From Anaerocolumna sedimenticola (GTDB lineage: Bacteria > Bacillota > Clostridia > Lachnospirales > Lachnospiraceae), in NCBI RefSeq assembly GCF_009931695.1, contig NZ_CP048000.1, positions 1,041,001-1,105,000 of the forward strand: a DNA stretch of 64,000 nucleotides. The letters run 5' to 3'. The notes beneath the pieces were generated by a model. The model did no database searches and was not told the origin of the DNA. It saw only the letters and a program-made list of their open reading frames with translations. This document shows, in pieces, positions 9,650 through 19,831 of the stretch (its first letter is position 1; every line of letters starts with the position of its first letter). The position numbers were made by a program, and so were the translations under genes.

Positions 9650-10657
9650 TTAATATAACGCACCATCCGGATAAAACTTTCTGGTCAGCCAGTTAGAACC
9701 GTAAACCATAATAAATCCGATGCCAGACTGGAACAATCCGATTGCCGTGGACTGGGACATATCCCCTACCTGCCGCATGGAACGGAATATATAGGTATCA
9801 ATAATATCCGTAGTTTTATATAGCGTACCATTATCTCCGACTAAAGCATATATCATACCAAAATCACCATACATGATTTTGCCCAACGATAATAATGTCA
9901 TAATAATAATGGTTGGCATAATTAAAGGAATGGTAATCCGAAATACCTTATGTAAACGTCCGGCTCCATCAATGGAAGCCGCTTCATATAAAGAATCATC
10001 AATACCCGTAATGGAAGCCAGAAAGATTATGGCACTCATACCGGCGCCTTTCCAGATTCGCATGAATACAAGAATAACCGGCCATACATCCGGATTGGTA
10101 TACCAGTTCACTGTCTCCATTCCGATTGATTTTAAGATAGAATTCACCAAACCATACTCCGTAGAGAATAAGCTGATTAAAATATAACTGACCATAATCC
10201 AGGATATATAACTAGGAAACAACATAACCGACTGTGTTGTCTTAACAAACCATTTACAGCGAAGTTCATTCAGCAGAAGAGCCAATACCACTGCCATTAT
10301 GGTTCCTGTTAGTATAAATAATACATTTAAATAAATTGTATTATAAGTAACACGGAAAGCATTTTGTGACTGGAAGAAAAATTTAAAGTTGTTAAATCCC
10401 ACCCACTTAGCTCTGAATATAATATCAAAAATAGAATTGTTCCTATAATCATACCGTTGAAAGGCAATCAGCATATACGGATATGCCATATAGCTGAATA
10501 TAAATACATAAAGGAGTGCCGGCAACGCGATGATATAAGAAAACTTATTTCTTGCAATATCCTGAAGCAGGCTTACTTTTTTCTTATTGTTATAATGCAC
10601 AGTAATTTTTTCTTTTGTCGTAACTACTCCTGTTCTATCTGTTCCTTTTCTCTTCAA
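9650..10657 (-). CDS. Sugar ABC transporter permease, MalF/LplB type
   Basis: 335 residues from a TTG start at 10657 (AGGAGG lies 11 bases upstream). Six membrane helices and the EAA loop YEAASIDGAGRLHKVFRITI. It is the first gene of the minus-strand sugar operon; the second permease follows after the hairpin element. Related proteins include LplB and YtcP partners of YesN-regulated uptake systems. N-terminal 25 residues are basic and cytoplasmic. Confidence 0.9.
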   Translation of the reverse strand: MKRKGTDRTGVVTTKEKITVHYNNKKKVSLLQDIARNKFSYIIALPALLYVFIFSYMAYPYMLIAFQRYDYRNNSIFDIIFRAKWVGFNNFKFFFQSQNAFRVTYNTIYLNVLFILTGTIMAVVLALLLNELRCKWFVKTTQSVMLFPSYISWIMVSYILISLFSTEYGLVNSILKSIGMETVNWYTNPDVWPVILVFMRIWKGAGMSAIIFLASITGIDDSLYEAASIDGAGRLHKVFRITIPLIMPTIIIMTLLSLGKIMYGDFGMIYALVGDNGTLYKTTDIIDTYIFRSMRQVGDMSQSTAIGLFQSGIGFIMVYGSNWLTRKFYPDGALY

Positions 10658-10985
10658 AACTTAAACACCTCCTCTTGTTCTGTCATGCTCTCATTTTAGT
10701 ATGCGTTTTGCAGGGTGTAAACTGAGGAGAATTTGCTTACGTCTTTGAAAAATAGCAATTTCACCTTCAAAATACTGATTTTCCTTTTAAAAACCTGCAA
10801 AAAGATAGCAGAAGACGCTATTCTTTGTGATTTTTGGGGTTGTATATTAAAAACGGGAAAAATGATAATAATACCGCAGTCAGATCTGTGGTTACCGAAC
10901 TAGTTTCCAGAATTGAGTATGTATTTGACACATTTTTACCAAAATATCATATATGATAATAAAGATAGATATAGGGTAAAAATAT
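10658..10985. promoter_or_regulatory. Divergent intergenic region between sugar operon and subtilase gene
   Basis: 328 bp that must hold both promoters. On the plus strand TTGACA at 10925-10930 is followed 17 bp later by the weak -10 candidate CATATA (10948-10953), upstream of the subtilase gene. I could not identify the sugar-operon promoter or a catabolite-response element with confidence. Confidence 0.35.
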
Positions 10986-12721
10986 ATGAGTGATGAGGAA
11001 AAATATAAGATAATAAGCAATGCCTATGCTGATTTTTTAATAGAATACAATAATGATGTTACTCGTTTTGCAGCTTTTCCAAATAGCTCTGTTAATTATA
11101 TAAATAAAAAGTATGCGGTTATCCATATGCCTGTAAGTAATATGACACCGGATAGTATTTCAAAATATGGTTATTCGGCTCTTCCTGGTTGTTACGGTTT
11201 ATTATCTGCTCCCGGATATAATTCCACAGGAATTGACAAAATAAGGAACATTCCCGACTTATTGTTAAGAGGCAGAGGTATTCTGATCGGATTTGTAGAT
11301 ACCGGTATCGAATATACCCATCCCGCATTTAAAAACATAGACAATACTACCAGAATAATTTCTTTATGGGATCAAACCATAGACAGTGCGAACCATTATC
11401 CGGAAGGATTTTTTTATGGAACAGAATATAACCGTAATTTAATTAATCAGGCTATAAAAAGTGACAATCCCCTCGCCATTGTACCAAGCACGGACGAAAA
11501 TGGACACGGAACTATGCTTGCCGGCGTTGCGGCAGGGACACCGGTAGAAGAATACGGGTTTATAGGTGTTGTTCCCAGCGCAGATTTAGTTATTGTTAAA
11601 TTAAAACCTGCAAAACCGTATCTTAAAACGTTTTTAGCCATTCCTGAGGAAGCTATCTGTTATCAGGAAAATGATATTATTTTAGGTGTAAAATATTTAA
11701 CACAAGTCGCCGAAAGACTGAAGCGTCCCATCGCTATTTGTATTGGGTTGGGTTCTTCAGGAGGCGATCATGGCGGAAGCGGTATGTTAAGCCAGTACTT
11801 ATCCTCAATCTGTGAAAATCCAAGAACAGCTGTTATTGTATCTGCAGGAAATGAAGGAAATACCGGGCATCATTATTTTGGAGAAAGAAAACCTAATATG
11901 AATCCGGATAATGTTGAATTTATTGTAGCCAATGATGTATCCGGTTTTTCTATGGAATTTTGGGGGTTTCTCCCAATAATTTCTGGATAGATATCTTTAC
12001 TCCCACGGGGGAATTTATATCAAGAATCCCTCCAACCTTAAAACATACACTGTATCTGACTCACGATAGTACGGTAATAACAGTGGATATCAATTCAAAA
12101 GAAGCTACTATAAATAAACAATTTATTCTTTTTCGTTTTCATAATCCAATGCCGGGAGTATGGAAGTTCCTGGTGTATGAGCAAAACAGTGATCTGCCCT
12201 TAAGATATCATATATGGATGCCTATCGAAAGCTTGATGACACCTGGTACATTCTTTTTAAATTCCAATAATGAAACGACGATTACCACACCCGGTAATTC
12301 TGAAGGACCTATTTGTATTACTGCTTATAACTATGTTGATCAAAGCCTGTCTAATAATGCCAGCAGGGGATATACGGTACTGAATTATCCCAAACCGGAT
12401 TTAGCTGCTCCGGGGGTTGATATTTTATGCCCAACAATCAACCATCAATTTGTTAATGCCACAGGTTCAAGTCTAGCTGCTGCCCATGCAGCCGGAGTTG
12501 TTGCAATGTTGCTGGAATGGGGAATTGTAAGAGGTAATTATACGGCTATGAATAGTACTTTAGTGAAACGTTTATTAATTCAGGGTGCAAGAAGAAATCC
12601 CGATATGGAATACCCGAATCCTGATTGGGGGTTCGGAATTATAGATATTTTTAGAACTTACCAATCCTTAATTAATGACGGAACCATGATATCCGAAATG
12701 TATTATTGTGATTTGTATTAG
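10986..12721 (+). pseudogene. S8 (subtilisin-like) peptidase gene with a -1 frameshift
   Basis: Two overlapping frames together make one clostridial S8 peptidase of about 578 residues. The first frame (10986-11990) carries the catalytic Asp (GFVDTGIEYTHP, D105) and His (DENGHGTMLAG, H174). The second (to 12721) carries the catalytic Ser (ATGSSLAAAHAAG). They join at about 11961-11966 in the run TGGGGGTTT: one extra G would read EFWGVSPNNFWIDI straight through, a joint typical of the family. The protein lacks a signal peptide, as do Csp-type spore germination proteases, but that role is not shown. It may be a true loss of function, phase variation in the G-run, or a sequencing error. Confidence 0.82.
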
Positions 12722-12780
12722 CAAGGATTCAGTCTTGCCGTCTTTTGGTACTTTCACTCTGTTACTTCAGTAACAAACAA

Positions 12781-12812
12781 TAAAATGCTCCCAAATACAG
12801 GGAGCATTTCAT
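12781..12812. terminator. Bidirectional hairpin terminator
   Basis: AAATGCTCCC and GGGAGCATTT pair around a 7-base loop between the converging subtilase and M42 peptidase genes; A/T tracts on both sides suit termination in either direction. Confidence 0.8.
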
Positions 12813-12868
12813 AAATAATAATTATAGGTACTTGCTTCTGACTTTCTGAACCAGGTTATATCAGTAAA

Positions 12869-13891
12869 CTACAGGATATAAGCCCTTAATAATTTTAATG
12901 TATTTTCCATTGAATTTCTATGAGTTCTCTCCATTCCATGGGAAGCATGGATACCCTGTCCGATTAACGCTCCTTTTATATTAAAACCCCCGCGGATTGC
13001 TGCTGATACATCAGAGCCGTAGTGTGGGAAAACATCTACTGCATAATCAATATGATTTTCTTTTGCCAGGTTAATCAGGCTGGTAGTCAAATCATAGTCA
13101 TATGGACCGGAAGAGTCCTTGGCGCAGATGGAAACCGCATATTCCGACCCGTTTAAATCATCACCGATAGCTCCCATATCAACTGCTATAAACTCCGTAA
13201 TATCCTCCGGAATCCAACTGGCACCAAAACCTACTTCTTCATAATTACTAATCAGAAGTTTCAGATTTCTTTTCGGTTTTAGCTCTCCCTCCGAGATATC
13301 CTTAAGCAGTCCCAATAAAACAGCTACGGAAGCTTTATCATCCAAATGCCTGGATTTAATAAAACCTTTTTCCGTATATTCAAAACCGGCATCAAAGCTA
13401 ACATAATCGCCGCTGTTAATTCCCAATTTTATAACATCTTCCTTGTTCTTTATTACTTCATCGATGCGGATTTCCATATTCCTTTCATTACGATCCAAAG
13501 TTCTGGCATCGTCATAGCTATGTACGGAAGGACTTTTTGATAATATGGTACCGGTATATACTTTCCCATCCCTGGTATGAATCTTACAATAACAGCCCTC
13601 TATACTCTGCATGGTATAACCGCCTACCATAGTAAACCGGAGCATTCCCTCCCTTGATATGGAACGAACCATGGCACCTAATGTATCCACATGTGCGGAT
13701 AATCCTAATGTTTCATTCTCTAAACCGTTAACGGATATAACCAATCCGCCTTTTCTGCTGCTTTCGCATTTAAACCCATATCCCTTCGCCTGATTTTTAA
13801 CAAATTCCATAACATTGTTTGTATAACCTGACGGGCTGGGTATATTAACTAAAGTTTCCAGTGTCTTAATGATATACTCCATTGTATCCAT
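12869..13891 (-). CDS. M42-family metallo-aminopeptidase
   Basis: 340 residues of the M42 (FrvX/glutamyl aminopeptidase/deblocking aminopeptidase) family, cytoplasmic di-metal enzymes that trim peptides. The metal and catalytic residues are visible in order: SAHVDTLGAMV (His), SRHLDDKASVA (bridging Asp), SNYEEVGFGA (catalytic and metal Glu), VDMGAIGDD (metal Asp) and HASHGMERTH (metal His). Length is normal for the family. It is followed at 23 bp by a cyclase-family gene on the same strand, so the two may be co-transcribed. Confidence 0.92.
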   Translation of the reverse strand: MDTMEYIIKTLETLVNIPSPSGYTNNVMEFVKNQAKGYGFKCESSRKGGLVISVNGLENETLGLSAHVDTLGAMVRSISREGMLRFTMVGGYTMQSIEGCYCKIHTRDGKVYTGTILSKSPSVHSYDDARTLDRNERNMEIRIDEVIKNKEDVIKLGINSGDYVSFDAGFEYTEKGFIKSRHLDDKASVAVLLGLLKDISEGELKPKRNLKLLISNYEEVGFGASWIPEDITEFIAVDMGAIGDDLNGSEYAVSICAKDSSGPYDYDLTTSLINLAKENHIDYAVDVFPHYGSDVSAAIRGGFNIKGALIGQGIHASHGMERTHRNSMENTLKLLRAYIL

Positions 13892-13914
13892 AATAATTTA
13901 GCTCCAGTCTATTA

Positions 13915-14487
13915 CTAAAATTCTATCAGTACCGCCCTGCAGGGTGCACCGTCACTTCCGCCTAATTTAACCGGTGCGGCAGATAAGAAGTAATTACCTT
14001 CCTCCACCTCATTCAATCTTACACCCTCTAAAACTACTACCTCCTTGCCTAGTAATTCAAGATGAACTTCTCTTGGTGCTTCTGCCGGTCCTACACTTTG
14101 ACCTTCAATTCCAATCAGTTCCAGGTTATATTCATTCATTAATTTAGCAAGTTCAATGGTAACAACGACGTTTCCCTTTAATAATAATCTTTTTTCACAT
14201 TTTTGAAGTACCTGCTCCATTTGTTCCACATCTGGCTGCTTTTCAAATTGAACCACACTGCAATTGCCGATGCATTTCGTTAAATCCAGCTGTTCAATAC
14301 TTCTTGCACCCTCATAAAAATGATATGGTGCATCAATATGAGTACCGTTATGGGCACACATATTTAATACGGTTACATTACAGGGTGCGCCCTCTTTCAT
14401 ATTTAATTTCCGTATAAAAGTAGGCGGCACATCCCCCGGATATACCACACTTGTAAATAATTCCTGGGTAATATCATAAATCTTCAT
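13915..14487 (-). CDS. Cyclase/kynurenine formamidase-family metal-dependent hydrolase
   Basis: 190 residues. The PF04199 signature HNGTHIDAPYHFYEG supplies metal ligands of the kind that bind Zn or Mn in KynB and related hydrolases. A partner histidine is less obvious. Substrates of this family include N-formylkynurenine and other ring amides or lactones; nothing nearby specifies which. It lies 23 bp upstream of the M42 peptidase gene in the direction of transcription, suggesting a two-gene unit. Confidence 0.85.
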   Translation of the reverse strand: MKIYDITQELFTSVVYPGDVPPTFIRKLNMKEGAPCNVTVLNMCAHNGTHIDAPYHFYEGARSIEQLDLTKCIGNCSVVQFEKQPDVEQMEQVLQKCEKRLLLKGNVVVTIELAKLMNEYNLELIGIEGQSVGPAEAPREVHLELLGKEVVVLEGVRLNEVEEGNYFLSAAPVKLGGSDGAPCRAVLIEF

Positions 14488-14514
14488 ATAAAACTCCTTT
14501 CCCTATATATTTAT

Positions 14515-14618
14515 AGTTAAGTATTTGCAAAACAGAATTATTGTATTTATATACCATGTTATTCAAACAATTTCAGAACGGAATCTATCCTATAAGGCAA
14601 CTGCAGCTCAAAACTTTA
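14515..14618. repeat. Degraded mobile hairpin element, copy C
   Basis: Matches the left arm and apex of the hairpin family (AAGTATTTGCAAAACAGAAT, then TATTTATATACCATG and AAGGCAACTG). The right arm is largely lost. It lies between the cyclase and exonuclease III genes. Confidence 0.6.
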
Positions 14619-14638
14619 ATCAGAAACCGAGCTTATGC

Positions 14639-15403
14639 TTAATCTTCCTTCAGTGAAATATTCAGTTCTACCGGACAATGGTCGCTGCCCAGGATCTCAT
14701 TATGAATAACTGCATCCTTTATTTTTGATTTAATTTTTTCCGATACAATAAAATAGTCAATCCGCCAGCCTGTATTCTTCTCTCTAGCGTGGAACATATA
14801 GGACCACCAGGTATAAGCATCGGTTACATCGGGATACAGATAACGGAATGAATCCACAAATCCGCTGTTTAACAGTTCCGTCATCTTGCCGCGTTCTTCC
14901 TTGGAAAATCCGGCATTTCCCGTATTGGATTTAGGATTTTTTAAATCTATTTCATTATGAGCTACATTTAAATCTCCGCACAGAATTACGGGTTTGACCT
15001 CATCTAATTTAGTCAGATAATTACGGAAATCGTCCTCCCATTCCATACGGTAATCAATTCTTGCCAATTCCCTTTGCGCATTGGGCGTATAAGCTGTAAC
15101 CAGGTAAAAATTCTCGAATTCCAGGGTAATGGACCGTCCCTCATCATTATGTTTATCAAGACCAAGATCATAAGCTACGGACAAAGGTTCTGCCTTAGTG
15201 AATACTGCCGTTCCGGAGTAACCTTTCTTTACTGCACTGTTCCAATACTGGGTATATCCCGGTAAATTTAAGTCAGCCTGTTCCCGCTGCATTTTTGTCT
15301 CCTGTATGCAAAACACATCCGCATCGATCTGACGGAAGAAATCTTCAAAGCCCTTGGTTAAACATGCTCTTAATCCATTTACATTCCATGATATTAATTT
15401 CAT
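14639..15403 (-). CDS. exoA: Exodeoxyribonuclease III / AP endonuclease (ExoA type)
   Basis: 254 residues, the standard length of the ExoA/APE1 family, which cuts DNA at abasic sites in base-excision repair. Visible motifs in order: SWNVNGLRA (metal Asn), CIQETKMQ (metal Glu), YTPNAQREL, CGDLNVAHNEIDLKNPKSN (catalytic Asp and Asn), YTWWSYM, GWRIDYFIVS and ILGSDHCPVEL (catalytic His). All key residues are present. Stand-alone gene with ordinary spacing. Confidence 0.95.
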   Translation of the reverse strand: MKLISWNVNGLRACLTKGFEDFFRQIDADVFCIQETKMQREQADLNLPGYTQYWNSAVKKGYSGTAVFTKAEPLSVAYDLGLDKHNDEGRSITLEFENFYLVTAYTPNAQRELARIDYRMEWEDDFRNYLTKLDEVKPVILCGDLNVAHNEIDLKNPKSNTGNAGFSKEERGKMTELLNSGFVDSFRYLYPDVTDAYTWWSYMFHAREKNTGWRIDYFIVSEKIKSKIKDAVIHNEILGSDHCPVELNISLKED

Positions 15404-15455
15404 ATACAGCTCCTATCTGCCCCTTTATCGGGCGTAAAATCAGAAAGTACTTCTT

Positions 15456-16106
15456 TTAATCTTCCAGTAACAAAACTTTTAAATCGTCAACTGTTTCCGC
15501 TATCTTACCTGCACCGGCATTCACTAATTCCTCTCTGCTTCCGAATCCATACAAAACACCGATAGAATCGATCTTATTTTCCCTGGCCCCCTCAATATCA
15601 TGAAGACGGTCCCCTACCATGACGACCTGATCCAGGTCAGTTATATTATTCTTATCCAGTGCATAACGGATAACATCACCTTTTTTACAGCGCTTATTAT
15701 CCATACTTGCACCGCAGATATCATGAAAATAAGTATCCAGGCGGAAATGTTCCATTATTATCCTTGCAAATTTTTCCGGTTTAGAAGTAGCCATTATGAG
15801 CGTTTTCCCTGCATTTGATAAACTTTCACATAATTCTTTTATTCCCTCGTACTCATAATTTTGATAGATACCGGTAACGGAATAATATTCCCGGTACAGG
15901 TCAACGCAGTGTTCTGCCTCCTCTTCACTAAACCCCCAGAAATCCATAAATCCAAACTTTAAGGGAGGGCCGATATGTTTACATAAGGAATCCAGGTCCT
16001 CCACTTCGATTCCCATACGGCGTAATGCATACTGAATGGATTTCGTAATTCCTTCTTTCGGATTCGTTATGGTTCCGTCCAAGTCAAATAAGATATATTG
16101 TTCCAA
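15456..16106 (-). CDS. HAD-family hydrolase, phosphoglycolate-phosphatase-like
   Basis: 216 residues. Motif I FDLDGTITNP supplies the nucleophile and acid/base Asp (D8, D10), motif II is IMATSKPEKFA, motif III KGDVIRYALDK, and motif IV VMVGDRLHDIEGA. The helical cap sits between motifs I and II (subfamily IA). Such enzymes dephosphorylate 2-phosphoglycolate or other small phosphates; exact substrate unknown. It follows in the same direction as exonuclease III with a 52-bp gap. Confidence 0.88.
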   Translation of the reverse strand: MEQYILFDLDGTITNPKEGITKSIQYALRRMGIEVEDLDSLCKHIGPPLKFGFMDFWGFSEEEAEHCVDLYREYYSVTGIYQNYEYEGIKELCESLSNAGKTLIMATSKPEKFARIIMEHFRLDTYFHDICGASMDNKRCKKGDVIRYALDKNNITDLDQVVMVGDRLHDIEGARENKIDSIGVLYGFGSREELVNAGAGKIAETVDDLKVLLLED

Positions 16107-16194
16107 TTATAATATTCCTTTCTGTGCAGTGCTTCCTTCTGATATACTGTACCTACCGGTAAAATTTTACACTTAAATAATAAATATTATTTTC

Positions 16195-16716
16195 TTAATC
16201 ATAAAGACTGCTGTAATCACTCAGCCTTTTGGTAAGTAAAGTATAGATATCCTCTAAGGACATATCCTTTGCTTTATCCACCCTGATTGTAAAAGGGGGA
16301 GTCTGGTTATCCATATTATTTTTAGCCAGCCGTTGTTTTATTGGCGATAATTTATCCGTAAAATATTTTTCGTCTTTCGGTATAACACCGATTACTTTTT
16401 GTCCGCTATTGTTAACGATACAAAACCGTTCGATATCCTGAAACGGTATATAACCCACAGAATTAACGGATGAACTGTCAATGATACCGTCAAATGTGAT
16501 CGTTAGTAAGGGTTTCCTTTGCAAAGCCCGCCCTAAATAGATTAAAAAACCGGTACAGGACAGTAGCATTGATAATAATCCTGTCAGCCATAATAATATT
16601 TTCTTTTCTCTCATTCCTAATATCCATATAAAAATTGAAAGCAGTAATAACAAAAATCCAATAGACATTAGTTTTATCGTTTTCGATTGCTTCATTTCGA
16701 TGACAATCTTCTCCAC
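16195..16716 (-). CDS. STM3941-like membrane protein
   Basis: 173 residues: a short basic cytoplasmic N-terminus, two membrane helices (about 15-34 and 40-62), then a soluble domain starting RKPLLTITFDGIIDSSSVNSVGYIPFQDIERF, the layout of the STM3941 family of unknown function. No catalytic motif is visible. It stands alone between two HAD genes. Family recognition is moderate; no function is proposed. Confidence 0.65.
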   Translation of the reverse strand: MEKIVIEMKQSKTIKLMSIGFLLLLLSIFIWILGMREKKILLWLTGLLSMLLSCTGFLIYLGRALQRKPLLTITFDGIIDSSSVNSVGYIPFQDIERFCIVNNSGQKVIGVIPKDEKYFTDKLSPIKQRLAKNNMDNQTPPFTIRVDKAKDMSLEDIYTLLTKRLSDYSSLYD

Positions 16717-16847
16717 AAAAAAACCTCCCTGAATTTTACAACCCTATTATATTTTATCTTATTTTATATGCTAACTGGAAAAAAAGCAAGCAGACCCTTT
16801 ATTATTTTTCTATTATAAAATGGGCTTTTCAGGTATATGCGTTTCCA

Positions 16848-16876
16848 TTGACGTCATTAAAACTCTTTAGTATACT
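16848..16876 (+). promoter_or_regulatory. SigA-type promoter for the Cof phosphatase gene
   Basis: TTGACG, 17-bp spacer, TATACT. It would give a 5' leader of about 170 nt before the ATG at 17052. That leader contains the inverted repeat ATCGGAA/TTCCGAT at about 16971-17000. The surrounding 335-bp intergenic region (16717-17051) shows nothing else. Confidence 0.6.
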
Positions 16877-17051
16877 AAAAAGTAAATACCATAATAATAG
16901 ATATTTATATTTCAGGAACTACAATCACGTTTCCGGAATCAGATGTATGACGGAAATGCACTGCTTTTTATCGGAATTGTAAAAAGCAACTTCCGATCAG
17001 TTATAATACCCCTCATATATTAAATACTTAAAATAGAAAGGTACCCTTGAT

Positions 17052-17879
17052 ATGAATACATTATATATCTCTGATTTAGATGGTACGTTATTAAATAAAG
17101 AAGCAGAACTTTCAGAGTACACCCGCAATACTTTAAACGAGTTAATAAATAAAGGGATGAAGTTTACCATCGCTACAGCCAGAAGTGCGGCTACGGTTAA
17201 TGGTATCCTGAAAGGAATTCATTTAAACCTGCCGGTAATCCTGATGAACGGAGTACTTATCTATGATTTTAACAATAAGACTTATATTAATATAGAGTAT
17301 TTACCTGAAGAAAGCCTCACTTTTATTATAAGTACGTTGAAACAATACCACTTAACCGGATTCTTGTATGAAATAAAACAGGATACCCAGACGACTTATT
17401 ATGAGAGATTGGATCATAAAGCCCAGAGGGATTTTTATGAAGAACGGGTCAGGAAATACCAAAAGCCCTTTACACAGGTATCCGATTTCTCCCTTGTAAG
17501 TCCGGAACATATTATTTATCTTGCCCTGCTGGACAGACAAAAAAATCTGGAACCTGCCTATGAGCAGTTAAAATCCTGTCCCGGAATTGCAATGGCTTAT
17601 TATAAAGATATCTACTCAGAGGAAGAATTATGGTATCTGGAGATATTCAGCAAAGCTGCAACCAAATATAATGCCGTACGATACTTAAGAAACAAATACC
17701 ATTATGAAACAATTGTAGGGTTTGGGGATAACTTAAATGATCTGCCTTTATTTAAGGCATGTGATATAACCTGCGCGGTAAAGAATGCAAAGGATGAATT
17801 AAAAGCAGCTGCAAACTATATTATAGACAGCAATACCGAAGACGGGGTTGCAAGATGGTTATCAATGAATGCCAATTGA
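17052..17879 (+). CDS. Cof-type HAD phosphatase
   Basis: 275 residues, subfamily IIB of the HAD superfamily (Cof/YidA type), which dephosphorylates sugar phosphates, flavin mononucleotide or similar. Motif I ISDLDGTLLNKEAELS, motif II TIATARSAATV, a C2 cap in the middle, and motif IV VGFGDNLNDLPLFKACDI. The ribosome site GAAAGG lies 12 bases before the ATG. The stop codon TGA lies a few bases before the ribosome site of the ogt gene, so the two genes are probably co-transcribed and translationally linked. Confidence 0.9.
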   Translation: MNTLYISDLDGTLLNKEAELSEYTRNTLNELINKGMKFTIATARSAATVNGILKGIHLNLPVILMNGVLIYDFNNKTYINIEYLPEESLTFIISTLKQYHLTGFLYEIKQDTQTTYYERLDHKAQRDFYEERVRKYQKPFTQVSDFSLVSPEHIIYLALLDRQKNLEPAYEQLKSCPGIAMAYYKDIYSEEELWYLEIFSKAATKYNAVRYLRNKYHYETIVGFGDNLNDLPLFKACDITCAVKNAKDELKAAANYIIDSNTEDGVARWLSMNAN

Positions 17880-17892
17880 GGAGGAATTCTAT

Positions 17893-18354
17893 ATGACAAA
17901 TACTTATTTTTATGAGACCAGTATCGGTAAAATAGGAATCACGGAAAACGGAGAGGGAATTACGAACCTTACCTTTTCTGATGAAAAAATCCCGGATGGA
18001 ACCGAAATTAAAGAAACTGCCCTTTTAGCAGAAGCTGCAAAACAATTAAGGGAATATTTATCAGGGAGTCGTACTTCCTTTCAGTTAAATCTGCTTCCGG
18101 AAGGCACGGATTTTCAGAAAAAAGTATGGGAAGTCCTTAAATCTATACCTTACGGCAAAACGTTAAGTTACAAAGAGGTTGCAATAGCCGCCGGAAATCC
18201 GAGGGCCTGCCGTGCCGTAGGTATGGCTAATAACAGGAATCCTATCGCCATATTTATCCCCTGCCACCGCGTTATTGGAGCAAATGGTAAGCTTGTGGGA
18301 TATGCCGGCGGTTTAAAGCTAAAGGAACAGTTATTGCAAATAGAAAAAATGTGA
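17893..18354 (+). CDS. ogt: Methylated-DNA-[protein]-cysteine S-methyltransferase
   Basis: 153 residues. A suicide repair enzyme that moves alkyl groups from O6-alkylguanine to its own cysteine. The active site PCHRVIGANGKLVGYAGG is intact (Cys in PCHRV), with the helix-turn-helix part TLSYKEVAIAAGNPRACRAVG and the Asn hinge MANNRNPIAIFI. An upstream in-frame start at 17869 is possible, but the AGGAGGAA at 17880-17886 points to ATG 17893. Placed directly after the Cof phosphatase gene. Confidence 0.94.
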   Translation: MTNTYFYETSIGKIGITENGEGITNLTFSDEKIPDGTEIKETALLAEAAKQLREYLSGSRTSFQLNLLPEGTDFQKKVWEVLKSIPYGKTLSYKEVAIAAGNPRACRAVGMANNRNPIAIFIPCHRVIGANGKLVGYAGGLKLKEQLLQIEKM

Positions 18355-18495
18355 TTATTGTACACAAATATTATGAAAAAATAATCTTGCTAAATTTTTT
18401 AAAAAAAGTTAAACTGTATTTCGTATCTTATAATATTTAATAATAATTTAAAATATTTTATCATATCTAATACTTTAGCTATCATAGGAGAACAC

Positions 18496-19731
18496 ATGGA
18501 AAATTTAGCAAAACAATTAACGATACGCTATGCCTTTTTACAAAGTACTTACTGGGTCTGCCAGTGTGCCATATACAGCTTTGCTGCTGTTTATCTGCAC
18601 TCCAAAAATTTTAATAATGTACAGGTGGGTATAGTACTTGCATTGGCTGCCATCTTATCCATCCTAATTCAGCCTTTGGTCGGTGCTTTTGCAGATAAAA
18701 CAAAAAAAATCTCCCTGCGGCATATTGTTATAGTGCTTATGTTTGTGGTTTTTATATTGGCTTTCCTCTTATACATATTACCGGGATCCTTTTTGTTAAT
18801 ATCCGTTATCTATATTTCCATAAATGCAATTACCTTTACTATAAACCCATTGTTTAATTCCATGGCGTTATATTATTTAGATAAGGGTATTCCTATGAAT
18901 TACGGACTTGCGAGAGGAATCGGTTCCATTGCTTTTGCGGTTATGTCCTATTTATTAGGTTATTTTGTCAACCGCTTTGGTGCGGGTATATTAATATCCA
19001 TATTTTTAATCTGTTATTCATTTACCATCTTATCTGCTTTTCTATTTAAAGTAGATATACCGGAATCGCTCTCAACCGATTTAGACCCCGGGTCGAAAGT
19101 TTCTCTGACTCAGGGTAATACAGAGAAACAGGAAAATGCCCCCACCGGTATATTAACTTTTTTTATAAAATATAAAAGGTTTATTTTCTTCTTATTAGGT
19201 ACCGCCATGATTTACTATTCCCATAGTTTAATCAATACTTACCTGATTAACATAATTGAAAATGTCGGCGGTAACAGTACGGATATGGGAATCTCCTTAT
19301 CCATAGCCGCAGCTCTGGAATTACCTGCCATGGCCGGGTTTACCTATATTGTAAAAAAGGTGAAATCGAATAAACTGGTTACCATATCCGCCTTTTTCTT
19401 TGTAATTAAAGCAATTGTAACCTGGATGGCTCCAAACGTTTTTATGATTCACTTATCCCAAGGATGCCAGCTCCTGTCATATGCCATATTTACACCTGCA
19501 TCCGTTTATTATGTTAATTCCATTATGGATGACCACGATAAAGTAAAAGGTCAGGCTATGCTTGGTGTAGCCCTCGCCGGAATTGCAGGATCCACTGCTA
19601 ATATCACCGGCGGAAAGATACTGGATACCTTGGGTGTATCCGACATGTTAATGTTAGGAACTATAGCTACCGTTATCGGATTTATCATTATATACTTTTC
19701 AACTGAAAAGAAAACTGTGAAAATAAGCTAA
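18496..19731 (+). CDS. MFS transporter (LacY/nucleoside-permease-like branch)
   Basis: 411 residues with about 12 membrane helices and a cytoplasmic loop around residues 195-218 in the middle. The wording of helix 1 (RYAFLQSTYWVCQCAIYSFAAVYL) and of the second helix region with LVGAFADK is that of the MFS_1-like/3-phenylpropionate or LacY-type branch. A proton-linked carrier in the inner membrane; substrate unknown. Its own ribosome site (ATAGGAG) lies upstream, and a strong terminator follows it. Confidence 0.85.
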   Translation: MENLAKQLTIRYAFLQSTYWVCQCAIYSFAAVYLHSKNFNNVQVGIVLALAAILSILIQPLVGAFADKTKKISLRHIVIVLMFVVFILAFLLYILPGSFLLISVIYISINAITFTINPLFNSMALYYLDKGIPMNYGLARGIGSIAFAVMSYLLGYFVNRFGAGILISIFLICYSFTILSAFLFKVDIPESLSTDLDPGSKVSLTQGNTEKQENAPTGILTFFIKYKRFIFFLLGTAMIYYSHSLINTYLINIIENVGGNSTDMGISLSIAAALELPAMAGFTYIVKKVKSNKLVTISAFFFVIKAIVTWMAPNVFMIHLSQGCQLLSYAIFTPASVYYVNSIMDDHDKVKGQAMLGVALAGIAGSTANITGGKILDTLGVSDMLMLGTIATVIGFIIIYFSTEKKTVKIS

Positions 19732-19761
19732 AAAATAGATAGAAAACTTAGTAACGTATAA

Positions 19762-19812
19762 AACACCTCGTTAAGTTAGCTTTATGCTATATGCCCCGAG
19801 GTGTTTTTTATA
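19762..19812. terminator. Hairpin terminator
   Basis: AACACCTCG pairs with CGAGGTGTT, followed by TTTTTAT. It lies between the converging MFS and ECF genes and ends the plus-strand MFS transcript; A-rich flanks may also serve the minus strand. Confidence 0.8.
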
Positions 19813-19831
19813 TCCAAGTATTCATAGTTAC

